This document shows positions 31,822 through 42,186 of a DNA stretch of 64,000 bases, piece by piece. Each line of letters starts with the position of its first letter. Position 1 is the first letter of the stretch. A program made the position numbers and the translations under genes. Where the stretch lies: NCBI GenBank assembly GCA_030729785.1, contig JANQWS010000061.1, positions 1 to 64,000 on the forward strand. The letters are read 5' to 3'. The notes below the pieces were generated by a model. The model was not told the DNA's origin. It was given only the letters and a program-made list of their open reading frames with translations, and did no database searches. The DNA is from Algoriphagus sp. (GTDB taxonomy: Bacteria > Bacteroidota > Bacteroidia > Cytophagales > Cyclobacteriaceae).

Positions 31822-33567
31822 TTGAAATTACATCCTGCAGTGAGAGTTACCTCCATTTTTCTTCTACTTGCCTTCTTTTTCCTGAATTTAAATCCAGGGT
31901 TTTCACAAGCCTCTTTGTCAAAAAAAGAAGTAAAAGCCCAAGAACAAAAAGCCAATGCGAGCCGCTTTTTTATCGAAGGTGAAAAGGCATTCGCGTTGGG
32001 AGACCTAGAAAAAGCGAGCCAATACCTGGGAAAAGCCTTGGAATTTTCCCCAGAGGAACCTGCAATATCCTTTAAAATAGCTACCGTTTTTCTACGAACC
32101 AACCAGGCTGCCAAAGCACTTCCATATGCTCAAAAGGCTGCTTCCATCGACCCAAGCAACCTTTACTACACGCTACTTGTAGCTGAAATTTACACCAAAC
32201 TCCAACAACCCTTGCAGGCTGCTTCACTCCTAGAGAAATTGACCCAGGAGCCTACGAAAAATCAGCAGTACAACCTAGAGTTAGCATCTATCTACTTAAA
32301 TGCAAATGAATTTGACAAAGCACTTATAGCCCTCGACCGTGCGGAAGCCTATTTTGGAGTTAGAGAGCCCTTCACTGTACAAAAACAACGCATATACCTA
32401 CGGAAAAATCAATTGAATAAAGCGGTAGCTGAAGGAGAAAAACTTATCGCTACTTTTCCAGGCAATCCATCCCATGTTCTTTCCCTGGTAGAAATTCTTT
32501 ACAACAATGGACAGCTAGACCAAGCAATTCAACTAGTAGACAAGGAGATTACCCGCTATCCAAACCAACCTGAGTTACAACTAGCAGCGTATACCTTGTT
32601 TAAAGAGAAAGGATTGCTCCCACAGGCAAACACTTTCCTCTATTCGGCTATGGCAAGCCCTGACCTAGCGGCTTCAGCAAAGGCGAATGCCTTTCAAGGA
32701 CTGCTGCAGGAACTAAAAACTGTAGAGCGGGAAAAGGAATTGGATAGTTTGGAGCAGGTTTTTTTAAAATTTCATCCCGAGGATGCCTCCGTACTCGAAG
32801 CACTTGGCAACCGGAGGAAAGCAGAAAAAAAGCAAGAAGAAGCATTGACCTATTTTAAAAAATCCTTAAAAATCCAGCCTAAAAATGAACGGCTATTGGA
32901 AGAGGTGCTTACAAATTCTTTTGGGGAAGGAGCCGATTTTGAGGAAGTAGCTCAGTACAGCAGAATGGCAGTGGAAGAATTTCCCGAAAAAGCTGAATTT
33001 TGGTTTTATGAAGGCATCTTACTTTCTGCACTAAAGAAAGATTCACTAGCAGTCGATGCCTTGGAAACTGCCTTGCAATTGAATGCGGATAAAAATCCTC
33101 AATTAGCGCAAGTAGCGCATGGTAGCTTGGGTGCTAGTTGGTACCAACTTGGAAATAAGGAAGCGGCATTTGCCAATTTTGAAAAGGCACTTACTCTCAA
33201 TCCCAACGATGAGCAGGTCCTAAACAATTATGCCTACTTTTTAGCGTTAGACTTGCAAGAATTGGACAAAGCATTGGAAATGGCCCAGCGAGTAGTCAAA
33301 AAACATCCAAAAAATGGGACTTACCTAGACACTTTGGCTTGGGTGTTGTACCAAATGAAACGCTATGCTGAGGCAGCCGTTCATCTGGAAGAAGCCCTGC
33401 GCCACGAAAAAGAACCAAGCGGTGTAGTGATGGAGCATTACGGAGACATCTTGTACCGACTAGAGCGAGGAGAGGAAGCCATTATCTGGTGGACTAAGGC
33501 GAGCAAGACATCAGAAGGTTCTGCCGAGTTGATTCAAAAAATTAAATCCGGGAAAATCCATGAGTAG
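31822..33567 (+). CDS. tetratricopeptide repeat protein with signal peptide
   Basis: 581 residues. A signal anchor/peptide (SIFLLLAFFFLNLNPGFSQ) precedes many TPR units, for example ALGDLEKASQYLGKALEFSPE, KALPYAQKAASIDPSNLYY, AAFANFEKALTLNPNDEQVL and YAEAAVHLEEALRHE (parts shown). It is predicted to scaffold protein assembly in the periplasm. The start is a TTG (MKLHPAVRV) or a GTG at 31840; no in-frame ATG precedes the signal. It overlaps the DUF4292 gene by 8 bases, so they are translationally coupled. Confidence 0.9.
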   Translation: MKLHPAVRVTSIFLLLAFFFLNLNPGFSQASLSKKEVKAQEQKANASRFFIEGEKAFALGDLEKASQYLGKALEFSPEEPAISFKIATVFLRTNQAAKALPYAQKAASIDPSNLYYTLLVAEIYTKLQQPLQAASLLEKLTQEPTKNQQYNLELASIYLNANEFDKALIALDRAEAYFGVREPFTVQKQRIYLRKNQLNKAVAEGEKLIATFPGNPSHVLSLVEILYNNGQLDQAIQLVDKEITRYPNQPELQLAAYTLFKEKGLLPQANTFLYSAMASPDLAASAKANAFQGLLQELKTVEREKELDSLEQVFLKFHPEDASVLEALGNRRKAEKKQEEALTYFKKSLKIQPKNERLLEEVLTNSFGEGADFEEVAQYSRMAVEEFPEKAEFWFYEGILLSALKKDSLAVDALETALQLNADKNPQLAQVAHGSLGASWYQLGNKEAAFANFEKALTLNPNDEQVLNNYAYFLALDLQELDKALEMAQRVVKKHPKNGTYLDTLAWVLYQMKRYAEAAVHLEEALRHEKEPSGVVMEHYGDILYRLERGEEAIIWWTKASKTSEGSAELIQKIKSGKIHE

Positions 33568-34297
33568 TACACGCTTCTTTCTACTGCTCACCATCCTGCT
33601 TTTGAATTGGAGTTGTGCAAAAAACATCTCCCTGCCAGAAGGAGGGAAAGAGATGGAAACATTCAGTCCCACACTAGTCGATTATCAATTTTTGCAAGGA
33701 AAAGCGAAGTTTGTATTAGAAGAAGAATCTGGTAAAATCACCCGAGGAACCCTTCAAGTTCGAGCGAAAAAAGACAGTGTTCTTTGGTTTTCTCTATCTC
33801 CTGGATTGGGAGTAGAAGCGATTCGAGGACTGATAACTACCGATAAAATTCAGTTGAATGATCGCTTGGGAAAAGAAAGCCTACAACTCAGCTACGAAGA
33901 ATTTGAAAAGCAATACGGAATAGACCTCTCTATTGAACTTTTCCAAAACTTATTGTGGGCAAATGTCCCCTATTCCGCTAGTTCCGAGGATCGATTACTA
34001 CGGGTGGGCAAAAAATTTGAACTCACCCAAGTCCGAAATAAAGTCCGGTATTTTAGTAAGATAGATACCCGACATGGAAAAGTCTCGGAAGTATTGAGTA
34101 ATTCACTGACAGAGGAAAGCTCCTTATTGGCTAGCTATCCCAAATTTCAAGAAACACACTCCCAACTCTTTCCCAGCGAGTCTTTATTTAAAGTTAACTT
34201 AAAGGCTCCACAGGGAACACGGAATTTCAGAATTTACCTACAATGGACTTCTGTGGATCCGCAGTCGAACACCTTGAGTTTCCCTTTTCGATATTAA
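33560..34297 (+). CDS. DUF4292 domain lipoprotein
   Basis: 245 residues with lipobox LNWSC at about 15-19. The mature domain (YQFLQGKAKFVLEEE, KDSVLWFSLSPGLGVEAIRG, ITTDKIQLNDRLGK) follows the DUF4292 pattern. This beta-rich fold resembles LolA/LolB-type lipoprotein carriers, and a carrier role is an inference. It lies between the TPR and EnvC-like genes, an arrangement common in Bacteroidota, and abuts the EnvC-like start. Confidence 0.85.
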   Translation: MSSTRFFLLLTILLLNWSCAKNISLPEGGKEMETFSPTLVDYQFLQGKAKFVLEEESGKITRGTLQVRAKKDSVLWFSLSPGLGVEAIRGLITTDKIQLNDRLGKESLQLSYEEFEKQYGIDLSIELFQNLLWANVPYSASSEDRLLRVGKKFELTQVRNKVRYFSKIDTRHGKVSEVLSNSLTEESSLLASYPKFQETHSQLFPSESLFKVNLKAPQGTRNFRIYLQWTSVDPQSNTLSFPFRY

Positions 34298-35542
34298 ATG
34301 CTTATGAAATTCCTTAGCACGGTTTTTTTCGTTCTGTTTACCTTTCTTCTCACTTTTTCCTTACAAGGGCAAACGAAGAAAAGTAGGGAGCAGCTTGAAA
34401 AGGACAAGCTAGAAATTCAATCTCGCTTAAAAGAGTTTGACGCCATTCTCAAACAGACTACAGCCACAAAAAAAACTTCTTTGGGCCAGTTGAATGCAAT
34501 TTCCGCACAATACCAAAGTCAAAACCGCTTGGTAACTACTTTGGACCGCGAAGTAAATTTAATTACCAATGAAATAGTGGGTCTAGAGAGGAGAATTAAC
34601 TCCTTGGAGAAGCAGTTGACTGAATTGAAAGCAGAATATGGACGAATGATTTACAATTCTTCCAAACTAAATAGAGGGCTCTCTATTGTCTCGTTTGTAT
34701 TCAGTTCCACAAACTTCAATCAATTGTACATGCGGTTGAAATACCTCAAGCAGTATACGGAAAGTCGCAAAAAGCAGGCAGCCCAAATTGAAAAATTAAC
34801 TACTTTCCTAGCCGAAGAGCAAGTTCAGTTGGATGAAAGAAAGATTGATAAGGAAAAGGTATTGGCGGAAGAAAAGACAGAGAAAGAAAAGCTAGCACAA
34901 ATGCGAAAAGAGCAGCAAAGCTTGGTGAACACCCTGTCCAAAAAAGAGCGAGACATTAAACGACAAATTGCTGCAACAAAAAAGCAACAAGAACAATTAA
35001 ACCGAATGATTAAAGCTGCAATTGAAGCGGAGATTCGACTGGCAGAAGCGGCAGCAAAAAAGGAGAAAAGTACGAGTACAAAAAAAGCAGGCACCAGCAT
35101 GCCGATGACACCAGAGGCAGCAGCTCTATCAAGTTCTTTTGCAGGAAATAAAGGAAAACTCCCTTGGCCTGTTGAGACGGGAATAATTGCCCAAAAGTAT
35201 GGGACGTATCCACACCCTACCCTAAAAGGAATTACCTTAGAAAGTGATGGGATTGACATCCGCACCCAGCCAAATTCCTCCGTTCGAGCAGTATTCGATG
35301 GTGTAGTTACCAAAATCACTACCATTCCTGGGTATGGCAATACGCTAATCATCAAACATGGGGAATACTTTACCATGTATAGCAAATTGAAATCAATTTC
35401 AGTAACAACCGGCCAAACCGTAAAGGCAAAAGGAGTTATAGGACAGGTTGCCACAAATGCGGAAGGAGTGGCTGAAGTTCACTTTCAAACATGGAAAGGT
35501 TTGCAAATTATGGACCCTGCAACCTGGATTACTGCCAAATAG
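34298..35542 (+). CDS. EnvC-like murein hydrolase activator (LytM/M23 domain)
   Basis: 414 residues: a signal peptide (FLLTFSLQGQ), a long coiled coil (about residues 25-240, rich in Lys, Glu and Gln heptads), a linker, and a C-terminal LytM domain (GKLPWPVETGIIAQKYG through EVHFQTWKG). The first zinc-ligand His of M23 enzymes is absent (the segment reads ESDGIDI), as in EnvC. An activator rather than a hydrolase is therefore likely. The start is ATG 34298 or ATG 34304. It is the last gene of the TPR-DUF4292 unit. Confidence 0.88.
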   Translation: MLMKFLSTVFFVLFTFLLTFSLQGQTKKSREQLEKDKLEIQSRLKEFDAILKQTTATKKTSLGQLNAISAQYQSQNRLVTTLDREVNLITNEIVGLERRINSLEKQLTELKAEYGRMIYNSSKLNRGLSIVSFVFSSTNFNQLYMRLKYLKQYTESRKKQAAQIEKLTTFLAEEQVQLDERKIDKEKVLAEEKTEKEKLAQMRKEQQSLVNTLSKKERDIKRQIAATKKQQEQLNRMIKAAIEAEIRLAEAAAKKEKSTSTKKAGTSMPMTPEAAALSSSFAGNKGKLPWPVETGIIAQKYGTYPHPTLKGITLESDGIDIRTQPNSSVRAVFDGVVTKITTIPGYGNTLIIKHGEYFTMYSKLKSISVTTGQTVKAKGVIGQVATNAEGVAEVHFQTWKGLQIMDPATWITAK

Positions 35543-35593
35543 GAATAAAAATTGTATCTTCATAAAAAAGATGCTTATCAGTGTCTTCCCTCC

Positions 35594-35623
35594 TTGGGTA
35601 AGCGGTGTATACTTGTATCTTTG
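35594..35623 (+). promoter_or_regulatory. predicted promoter of tatA-gatA
   Basis: TTG at 35594-35596 and TATCTTTG at 35616-35623 are separated by 19 bases, an exact match to the Bacteroidota -33/-7 layout. The pair ends 31 bases before the tatA ATG. Confidence 0.7.
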
Positions 35624-35654
35624 TATCTATATCTACCATTAAACGCACAGCTTT

Positions 35655-35852
35655 ATGACTACTTTAGGCTTCATTGGCAATATTGGCGGTCCTTCGATGA
35701 TCCTGATTATTCTGGTAATTCTTCTTTTGTTTGGCGCAAAACGAATTCCTGAATTGGCACGAGGACTCGGACGTGGAATCCGTGAATTCAAAGATGCTAC
35801 CAAGGACATTCAAAATGACCTTGAAGAGGGGATGAAAGACAAGAAAAAATAA
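35655..35852 (+). CDS. tatA: Sec-independent protein translocase TatA/E
   Basis: 65 residues. A short N-terminal stretch is followed by one membrane helix (ILIILVILLLFGAKRIPELARG), the FG hinge and an amphipathic helix (GLGRGIREFKDATKDIQ). A charged tail (EEGMKDKKK) ends it. It forms the pore of the twin-arginine pathway with TatC, which is encoded elsewhere. A Tat-signal substrate candidate is encoded at 3221. It is followed 16 bases later by the amidase gene. Confidence 0.93.
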   Translation: MTTLGFIGNIGGPSMILIILVILLLFGAKRIPELARGLGRGIREFKDATKDIQNDLEEGMKDKKK

Positions 35853-35868
35853 TTTCACACCTATTCTT

Positions 35869-37299
35869 TTGGAAAAGTATCGTTCCTTCGACGAAATCCA
35901 AATTGCCCTGAAAAAAGGGGAATCCGATTGTCGATCGATTGTAAACTATTACCTACAAAATATTCAGACGAAGGCGCATCTCAACGCCTTCGTCGAAGTT
36001 TATGCCCAATCCGCACTCGAACAAGCGGACAAAGTGGATCAAAAACTAGTTGCAGGTACAGCAGGAAGATTGGCTGGCATGGTCATTGGTATCAAGGATG
36101 TACTTACCTACGAAGGGCATCCCTGTACGGCTAGTTCCAAAATCCTAAATGGCTATGTTTCTCAGCATACGGCTACCGCAGTACAACGGCTGCTTGACGA
36201 GGATGCCATCATCATTGGTAGATTGAATTGCGATGAATTTGGAATGGGCAGCTCCAATGAAAGTTCTGTGTACGGCAAGGTCCTTCAAGAAATCGATCCC
36301 AATCGAGTGCCTGGCGGATCTTCAGGAGGTTCTGCCGTTGCTGTACAAGCAAATCTTTGTACAGCTTCGTTAGGAACAGACACGGGTGGATCGGTACGAC
36401 AGCCAGCGGCATTTACTGGAGTAATCGGCATGAAACCTACTTATTCGAGAGTTTCCCGATGGGGCTTGATCGCCTACGCATCTTCATTTGACACCATTGG
36501 GGTATTTTCAACGAACATTCCCGACAATGCCCGAATACTCGAAGTAATTGCTGGATACGACGACAAGGATAGCACTTCCTCCAGTGTAGAAGTAGGCCCT
36601 TATTCCAATTTTATACAGTTCAACAAAAAAGTAAAAATTGCCCTCCTAAAGGAAGCAATTCATACACCTTCCTTGCAGGCGAAGATCAAGGAAAACACGC
36701 TTTCGGTTGCAGAAAAACTGAAGCAAGCAGGTCATGAGGTCGAGGAAGTGGAATTCCCCTTACTCCCCTATGTCTTGCCCACCTATTACATCCTAACTAC
36801 TGCTGAGGCCAGTGCCAACTTAGCGCGTTTTGATGGGGTAAAATACGGACATCGGAGTCCAGAAGCCCCAAATCTAGAGCAGCTCTACAAAGACAGTAGA
36901 AGTGAGGGGTTTGGAGAAGAAGTTAAACGAAGGATTCTCCTCGGAACTTTTGTTTTATCAGCAAGCTATCACGATGCTTACTTTACCAAGGCACAGCAAG
37001 TGCGACGAATAATCAAGGATCAAACAGAAAAACTGCTAACCGAATTTGATTTTCTACTCCTTCCGACCACTCCAACGACGGCCTTCAAATTTGGAGAACA
37101 CGGGGATGATCCTGTCTCCATGTATTTGGAAGACTTATTTACCGTACAGGCAGCGGTAGCTGGTGTGCCTGCAATTTCGATTCCTAATGGAAAAGACGAA
37201 AAAGGGCTCCCCATTGGACTACAAGTCCTCGCCAATACTTTCAAAGAAACGGAATTGTATGCGTTTAGCCATTATTTAAGTACATTAACCTTAAATTAA
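35869..37299 (+). CDS. gatA: amidase, GatA-like (Asp/Glu-tRNA amidotransferase subunit A)
   Basis: 476 residues of the amidase-signature family. The Ser-cisSer-Lys triad sites are visible: Lys in MVIGIKDVLTYEG, SSGGSAVAVQANLC, and the nucleophile region GTDTGGSVRQPAAF. Other GatA-like segments are NCDEFGMGSSNESS and RVSRWGLIAYASSFDTIG. With GatB and GatC it would amidate misacylated tRNA. The start is TTG at 35869 (MEKYRSFDEI), since no ATG precedes conserved residues. It lies between tatA and the MltD-like gene. Confidence 0.93.
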   Translation: MEKYRSFDEIQIALKKGESDCRSIVNYYLQNIQTKAHLNAFVEVYAQSALEQADKVDQKLVAGTAGRLAGMVIGIKDVLTYEGHPCTASSKILNGYVSQHTATAVQRLLDEDAIIIGRLNCDEFGMGSSNESSVYGKVLQEIDPNRVPGGSSGGSAVAVQANLCTASLGTDTGGSVRQPAAFTGVIGMKPTYSRVSRWGLIAYASSFDTIGVFSTNIPDNARILEVIAGYDDKDSTSSSVEVGPYSNFIQFNKKVKIALLKEAIHTPSLQAKIKENTLSVAEKLKQAGHEVEEVEFPLLPYVLPTYYILTTAEASANLARFDGVKYGHRSPEAPNLEQLYKDSRSEGFGEEVKRRILLGTFVLSASYHDAYFTKAQQVRRIIKDQTEKLLTEFDFLLLPTTPTTAFKFGEHGDDPVSMYLEDLFTVQAAVAGVPAISIPNGKDEKGLPIGLQVLANTFKETELYAFSHYLSTLTLN

Positions 37300-37308
37300 C
37301 GTCTAACG

Positions 37309-38703
37309 ATGAAAAAGTTGATTCTCAAGCTTACTCAAGTAGCCGTAGTATTCTTTTGTTTTGCTGGTTCAGCCGTTTTTTCACAACAAACAGCATCAAT
37401 AAATGAGTTGACCGATATTGTAGTGCCCAATTACCACTACGACTATGTTCCCGATTTCACTTTCGAAGAAGTAGATGCTCGCATTCAAAAAATGGACTTG
37501 GAGATGCCCTTCGAATTAAATGATCGAATTTTTTCTTTCATCCAATATTTTACTGTAAGAAACCGAGACTATGTCAAAATGGTCCTTGGAAGGAAAGAAC
37601 AGTACTTTCCCATGTATGAGGAGACGATGCGTAAGCAAGGAATGCCTACTGAAATTCAATACCTCTCCATCATTGAATCCGGTCTAGATCCCAAAATAAA
37701 ATCACGTGTGGGGGCCATGGGCCTATGGCAATTTATGCCCGCAACTGGCCGAATGTACGGCATGCAGATAAGTACTGCGGTTGATGATCGAATGGATCCC
37801 GAAAAGTCCACCGAAGCAGCAGCAAAGTACCTTAAGGCATTGTATAAAATGTTCGGGAATTGGGAAGTAGCCCTTGCCGCTTACAATTGTGGACCTGGCA
37901 ATGTTCGAAAAGCAATTCGTAGATCTGGAGGTAAAAAAACATTCTGGGGCATTTACAATTACTTGCCCAAGGAAACACGGGGCTATGTTCCCCAATTTCA
38001 GGCCATGCTCTACGTACTTAACCATTTGGAAGAGCATAACTTACACTTAGAAGAACCAAGCTATCCACTTGAATACGAATCCATCAATTTTGATCGAGCG
38101 CTAAGCTTTAATAAGTTGGAACAATTCACCGGGATTTGTGCTGAAGACCTTGAAAAACTAAATCCTTCGATCAAACGAGGGCTTGTACCGGAGGCTAATC
38201 GTTCGATGGCCATTCGAATTCCAAAAACAAAAGCTTTTTTTATCAAGGAAAATTTGGTCTGGCTTAGCGATTCCTTAGGTGCTGACCCCGTCCCTGCAAT
38301 GACTATTTCTCCGTTGACAGCTAGCCTACGATCTGAGGTCCAAAATGGAAGCCGTCTTGCTTACAAAGTAAAATCAGGGGATGTATTGGGGAAAATTGCC
38401 AGCAAGTATGGGGTCACGCTCACTCAGCTGCGCGACTGGAACAATTTAAATGGAAACCTGATAAAAATTGGGCAAACCCTAGTTATTTACACCGGTAGTC
38501 AGCAAGGTTCAGGAAGCAGCAACAGCCAACCCCTGGCACAAAATACAGGGGAATCTCCTACTCCTAAGACCTACACGGTGAAGCCGGGGGATTCCTTATG
38601 GATTATATCCCAAAAACACGCCCTAAGTATTGACCAACTAAAGCGATTAAACAACCTCAATTCCACGACAATTAAACCTGGACAACGGTTAATTATCGGT
38701 TAA
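37309..38703 (+). CDS. membrane-bound lytic murein transglycosylase, MltD-like, with LysM domains
   Basis: 464 residues with a signal peptide (VVFFCFAGSAVFSQ). An SLT domain at about 105-230 has the catalytic Glu in IIESGLDPKIKSRVGAMGLW and the family AAYNCGPGNVRKAI. Two C-terminal LysM modules follow, YKVKSGDVLGKIASKYGVTL and YTVKPGDSLWIISQKHAL, which bind peptidoglycan. It cleaves glycan strands with 1,6-anhydro ring formation. It is close to gatA (9 bases) but functionally separate. Confidence 0.94.
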   Translation: MKKLILKLTQVAVVFFCFAGSAVFSQQTASINELTDIVVPNYHYDYVPDFTFEEVDARIQKMDLEMPFELNDRIFSFIQYFTVRNRDYVKMVLGRKEQYFPMYEETMRKQGMPTEIQYLSIIESGLDPKIKSRVGAMGLWQFMPATGRMYGMQISTAVDDRMDPEKSTEAAAKYLKALYKMFGNWEVALAAYNCGPGNVRKAIRRSGGKKTFWGIYNYLPKETRGYVPQFQAMLYVLNHLEEHNLHLEEPSYPLEYESINFDRALSFNKLEQFTGICAEDLEKLNPSIKRGLVPEANRSMAIRIPKTKAFFIKENLVWLSDSLGADPVPAMTISPLTASLRSEVQNGSRLAYKVKSGDVLGKIASKYGVTLTQLRDWNNLNGNLIKIGQTLVIYTGSQQGSGSSNSQPLAQNTGESPTPKTYTVKPGDSLWIISQKHALSIDQLKRLNNLNSTTIKPGQRLIIG

Positions 38704-38792
38704 TTTCACGGCTTCTAAGATTTCATTCGCAACACCTAGGAGTGCCTTTGAAGTAAATACGTTTTTCTTCTCCTCAACAAAAAACTTGAATC

Positions 38793-39884
38793 ATGAAAGC
38801 TTTCCAATTTCTATTCGTCATTGTCTTACTCCTTTTTTCTTGTGAAGAAGGACCAGAAGGAAGTTCAAGAGGTACAAAGCCCAAAGCTCGAGGATCGATT
38901 GGGGAGATTGTGCTTGCCATTGATTCGACCAAATGGGCAGGGCCTGTAGGCGATGAACTCCGTGCCATATTTCAGGAAGATCTACCAGGAATGCTCCGCT
39001 CCGAAGCACAGTTTAAAGTACATCGGGTAGACCCAAGAGCCATGACTCGGATGCTAAAAATCTACACCAACCTGGTTTATGTGACGACCTTTGACGACAA
39101 AAAAGGAGGAAGTCAGGTCATCAACTCTCAATTTACTGCTGAATCAAAAGCAAAGGCAGCAGCAGATCCGAACCTCTACTCACTTCGCATGGAAGATGAG
39201 TTTGCTCAAGGTCAAGAAGTACTGTATTTGTTTGGCAATACCGAAGAGCAACTCATTGCCAACCTAAGGAAGCACAAGGGGCAGGTACAAAACCTTTTTG
39301 AAATGAGGGAGCGAAACCGACTTGGAAAGGCCCTTTTTGCGCGCAAGAATGCTGAAGCACAGAGTGAAGCCCGAAAAAATCTAGGGATTGAAATAACCCC
39401 ACCTATCTCCTACCAGCTTGCCAAAACAGCTCCTGATTTCCTCTGGCTTCGTCAACCTTCCCCAACAGAGCGAAGACCAGACATCAGTGTTTTTTACTAC
39501 GTAACCGATTACACGCAAGAGGAACAAACCTTTCCTGAAAATATTTTAGCACTCCGTGATTCACTGGCCAAAACCCATATTTTCGAAGACCCAGATGATC
39601 CCACATCATTTGTTACCAGTGAAAAACAAATCCCCCCAGCTTTCCGAAACCTAGTGATAAATGATAATTTTACGGTTGAAATCCGAGGGACATGGAAAAC
39701 AAATAATTTGAGCATGGGTGGAACCTATTTGGGTTACCTCATGATAGACGAGAAAAAAGGAAAATTATACTACATGGAGGGATTCGTCTATTTTCCAAAT
39801 GAAATCCATCGAGATGCTCTCCGTGAAATCCAAACCATTTTACTGAATACCAACGTGAGTTGGTCCGAAAATCAAGGAACTTAA
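38793..39884 (+). CDS. DUF4837 family lipoprotein
   Basis: 363 residues with a lipobox at LLFSC (Cys17). The body has IGEIVLAIDSTKWAGPVGD, FKVHRVDPRAMTRMLKIYTN, GQEVLYLFGNTEEQLIANL and a second half with DFLWLRQPSPTERRPDISVF. It matches the Bacteroidota DUF4837 family of unknown function. It precedes malic enzyme by 22 bases. Confidence 0.85.
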   Translation: MKAFQFLFVIVLLLFSCEEGPEGSSRGTKPKARGSIGEIVLAIDSTKWAGPVGDELRAIFQEDLPGMLRSEAQFKVHRVDPRAMTRMLKIYTNLVYVTTFDDKKGGSQVINSQFTAESKAKAAADPNLYSLRMEDEFAQGQEVLYLFGNTEEQLIANLRKHKGQVQNLFEMRERNRLGKALFARKNAEAQSEARKNLGIEITPPISYQLAKTAPDFLWLRQPSPTERRPDISVFYYVTDYTQEEQTFPENILALRDSLAKTHIFEDPDDPTSFVTSEKQIPPAFRNLVINDNFTVEIRGTWKTNNLSMGGTYLGYLMIDEKKGKLYYMEGFVYFPNEIHRDALREIQTILLNTNVSWSENQGT

Positions 39885-39906
39885 ACCCAATATATCCTAT
39901 CCATTT

Positions 39907-42186
39907 ATGGCGATTAAGATTAGAAAAGAGGATGCATTAAACTACCATAGTCAAGGTTCTCCAGGAAAAATCCAGGTAAACCCGACCAAACCTGTCTCCA
40001 GTCAGCTGGATTTGGCTTTAGCCTATTCCCCAGGTGTAGCTGAACCCTGTAAGGAAATCGCTGCAGACGTAGAAAACGTCTACAAATACACCGCAAAAGG
40101 TAATTTGGTGGCCGTTATTTCCAATGGAACCGCCGTATTAGGGCTTGGAGATATTGGTCCTGAAGCCTCCAAACCAGTCATGGAAGGGAAAGGAGTATTG
40201 TTTAAAAAATTTGCTGGAATTGATGTTTTTGATCTAGAAATCAATGAGAAAGACCCAGAAAAACTCATTCAGATCATCAAATCCCTTGAGCCTACTTTTG
40301 GAGGGATTAACTTAGAGGATATCAAAGCCCCTGAATGTTTTGAAATTGAACAGACGCTAAAAAGGGAGATGAAAATCCCCGTTATGCACGATGATCAGCA
40401 CGGGACAGCTATCATTTCTGGCGCAGCGCTCCTGAATGCACTAGAATTGGTGGAAAAAAATATTGAGGACATCCGAATTGTCGTCAGTGGAGCTGGAGCT
40501 GCAGCCATTTCCTGTCTCAGATTTTACCTGAGCTTGGGAGCAAAAAAAGAAAATATTATCGTTTGCGATAAGGAAGGGGTTATCCATGCCCAACGCCCAG
40601 AATTATCAAAAGAACACCTGGAATTCGCAACGCGCCAATCCATTCAGACTATTGCAGAGGCGATGAAAGGGTCCGATGTGTTTTTAGGCTTATCAGCGGG
40701 GAACATCATTTCTAAAGAAATGATTCAATCGATGGCAGCTAACCCAATCGTATTTGCCCTAGCCAATCCAGATCCTGAAATTGGGTACGAAACTGCCGTA
40801 GCTGCAAGAAAAGATGTAATCATGGCTACTGGCCGTTCCGATCACCCCAATCAAGTAAACAATGTTTTGGGATTTCCCTATATTTTTAGAGGTGCCCTCG
40901 ATGTGAGAGCTACTGTTATCAACGAGGAAATGAAACTAGCTGCAGCCCATGCAATCGCCAAACTCGCCAAGGAACCCGTTCCGGAAATTGTAACTAAGGC
41001 CTATGGGGAAAGTAATTTGAGCTTTGGCCGCCTCTATCTTATACCTAAACCCGTAGATCCGAGATTAATTACGACTATCGCACCGGCAGTTGCAAAAGCA
41101 GCAATGGATTCTGGTGTTGCTAAACACGAAATTAAAGATTGGGATGCCTATGAAGTTGCCCTACAAAAACGAATAGGAATCGATGAACGATTGATGTCCA
41201 TCGTAATCGGTCGTGCAAAAAAAGATCCAAAACGAGTGGTATTCGGCGAAGCCGATAACCTCAAAATTTTGAAGGCAGCGCAACTGATTCGAGATGAAAA
41301 AATCGCCATCCCTATCCTCCTAGGAAATCGAGCTAAAATTCTTGATCTAATTCAAGATAACGCACTTGACTTGGATGGAGTCCATATTATTGATCCTATG
41401 GAGGAGTACCAACTGAATCAAAAATTTGGAAAAATCCTTGCCCAAAAAAGACAGCGGAAGGGAATGACCCAAGCAGATGCCTTTCGATTGGTCAAGGAAC
41501 GGAATTACTTTGGTGCCTTGATGGTAGAAACTGGGGAAGCAGATGCCTTTATTTCCGGCCTCACTCGTGATTATCCAAAGACAATCCTCCCATCTTTACA
41601 AACCATAGGCGTAAAAAAAGGAGTAAATCGAGTGGCAGGTATGTACATTATGAATACACCAAGAGGACCTTACTTCTTTGCAGATGCCACGGTCAACTTA
41701 AATCCTACCGCCGAAGAGCTTGTTGAAATCATTGGATTGACAGCAACAGCAGTCAAATTTTTCAATATGGTTCCTAGAATAGCCCTTCTATCGTATTCTA
41801 ATTTTGGATCAGCTCAAGGAGATATTCAGACAAAAATGGCTAAGGCTACCGCATTGGCAAAATTGAAATATCCAGACTTGATAATTGAAGGGGAAATGCA
41901 AGCGAACGTGGCATTGAACCAGGAGATTCAAAAAGAAATGTATCCTTTTGCAGCTACCGCTCACAAAGGAAAGGAAGTCAATACACTTATTTTCCCGGAT
42001 TTATCCTCCTCTAATATTGCCTACAAACTTTTGGCTGAATTAGGGAATTCAGAAGCCATAGGCCCTATTTTACTCGGAATGAACAAACCCGTGCATATTT
42101 TACAACTAGGAAGCTCCATACGAGAAATTGTCAACATGGTGGCAGTAGCTGTGGTAGATGCACAATCCACCCAAGAAAACGCATGA
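39907..42186 (+). CDS. maeB: NADP-dependent malic enzyme with C-terminal phosphotransacetylase-like domain
   Basis: 759 residues. The malic enzyme half (about 1-430) has [54 protein letters not shown] and [16 protein letters not shown]. The C-terminal half (from about 440) begins [15 protein letters not shown] and follows phosphate acetyltransferase, probably as a regulatory acetyl-CoA sensor. It converts malate to pyruvate with NADPH. The stop overlaps the ruvA start by 4 bases (ATGA), implying coupling. Confidence 0.95.
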   Translation: MAIKIRKEDALNYHSQGSPGKIQVNPTKPVSSQLDLALAYSPGVAEPCKEIAADVENVYKYTAKGNLVAVISNGTAVLGLGDIGPEASKPVMEGKGVLFKKFAGIDVFDLEINEKDPEKLIQIIKSLEPTFGGINLEDIKAPECFEIEQTLKREMKIPVMHDDQHGTAIISGAALLNALELVEKNIEDIRIVVSGAGAAAISCLRFYLSLGAKKENIIVCDKEGVIHAQRPELSKEHLEFATRQSIQTIAEAMKGSDVFLGLSAGNIISKEMIQSMAANPIVFALANPDPEIGYETAVAARKDVIMATGRSDHPNQVNNVLGFPYIFRGALDVRATVINEEMKLAAAHAIAKLAKEPVPEIVTKAYGESNLSFGRLYLIPKPVDPRLITTIAPAVAKAAMDSGVAKHEIKDWDAYEVALQKRIGIDERLMSIVIGRAKKDPKRVVFGEADNLKILKAAQLIRDEKIAIPILLGNRAKILDLIQDNALDLDGVHIIDPMEEYQLNQKFGKILAQKRQRKGMTQADAFRLVKERNYFGALMVETGEADAFISGLTRDYPKTILPSLQTIGVKKGVNRVAGMYIMNTPRGPYFFADATVNLNPTAEELVEIIGLTATAVKFFNMVPRIALLSYSNFGSAQGDIQTKMAKATALAKLKYPDLIIEGEMQANVALNQEIQKEMYPFAATAHKGKEVNTLIFPDLSSSNIAYKLLAELGNSEAIGPILLGMNKPVHILQLGSSIREIVNMVAVAVVDAQSTQENA

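Noticed and set aside
34825-35454. Open minus-strand frame of 209 codons inside the EnvC-like gene
   Set aside because: Its composition (Ser/Phe-rich, no domain) is that of an antisense shadow of a Lys/Glu-rich coiled coil.
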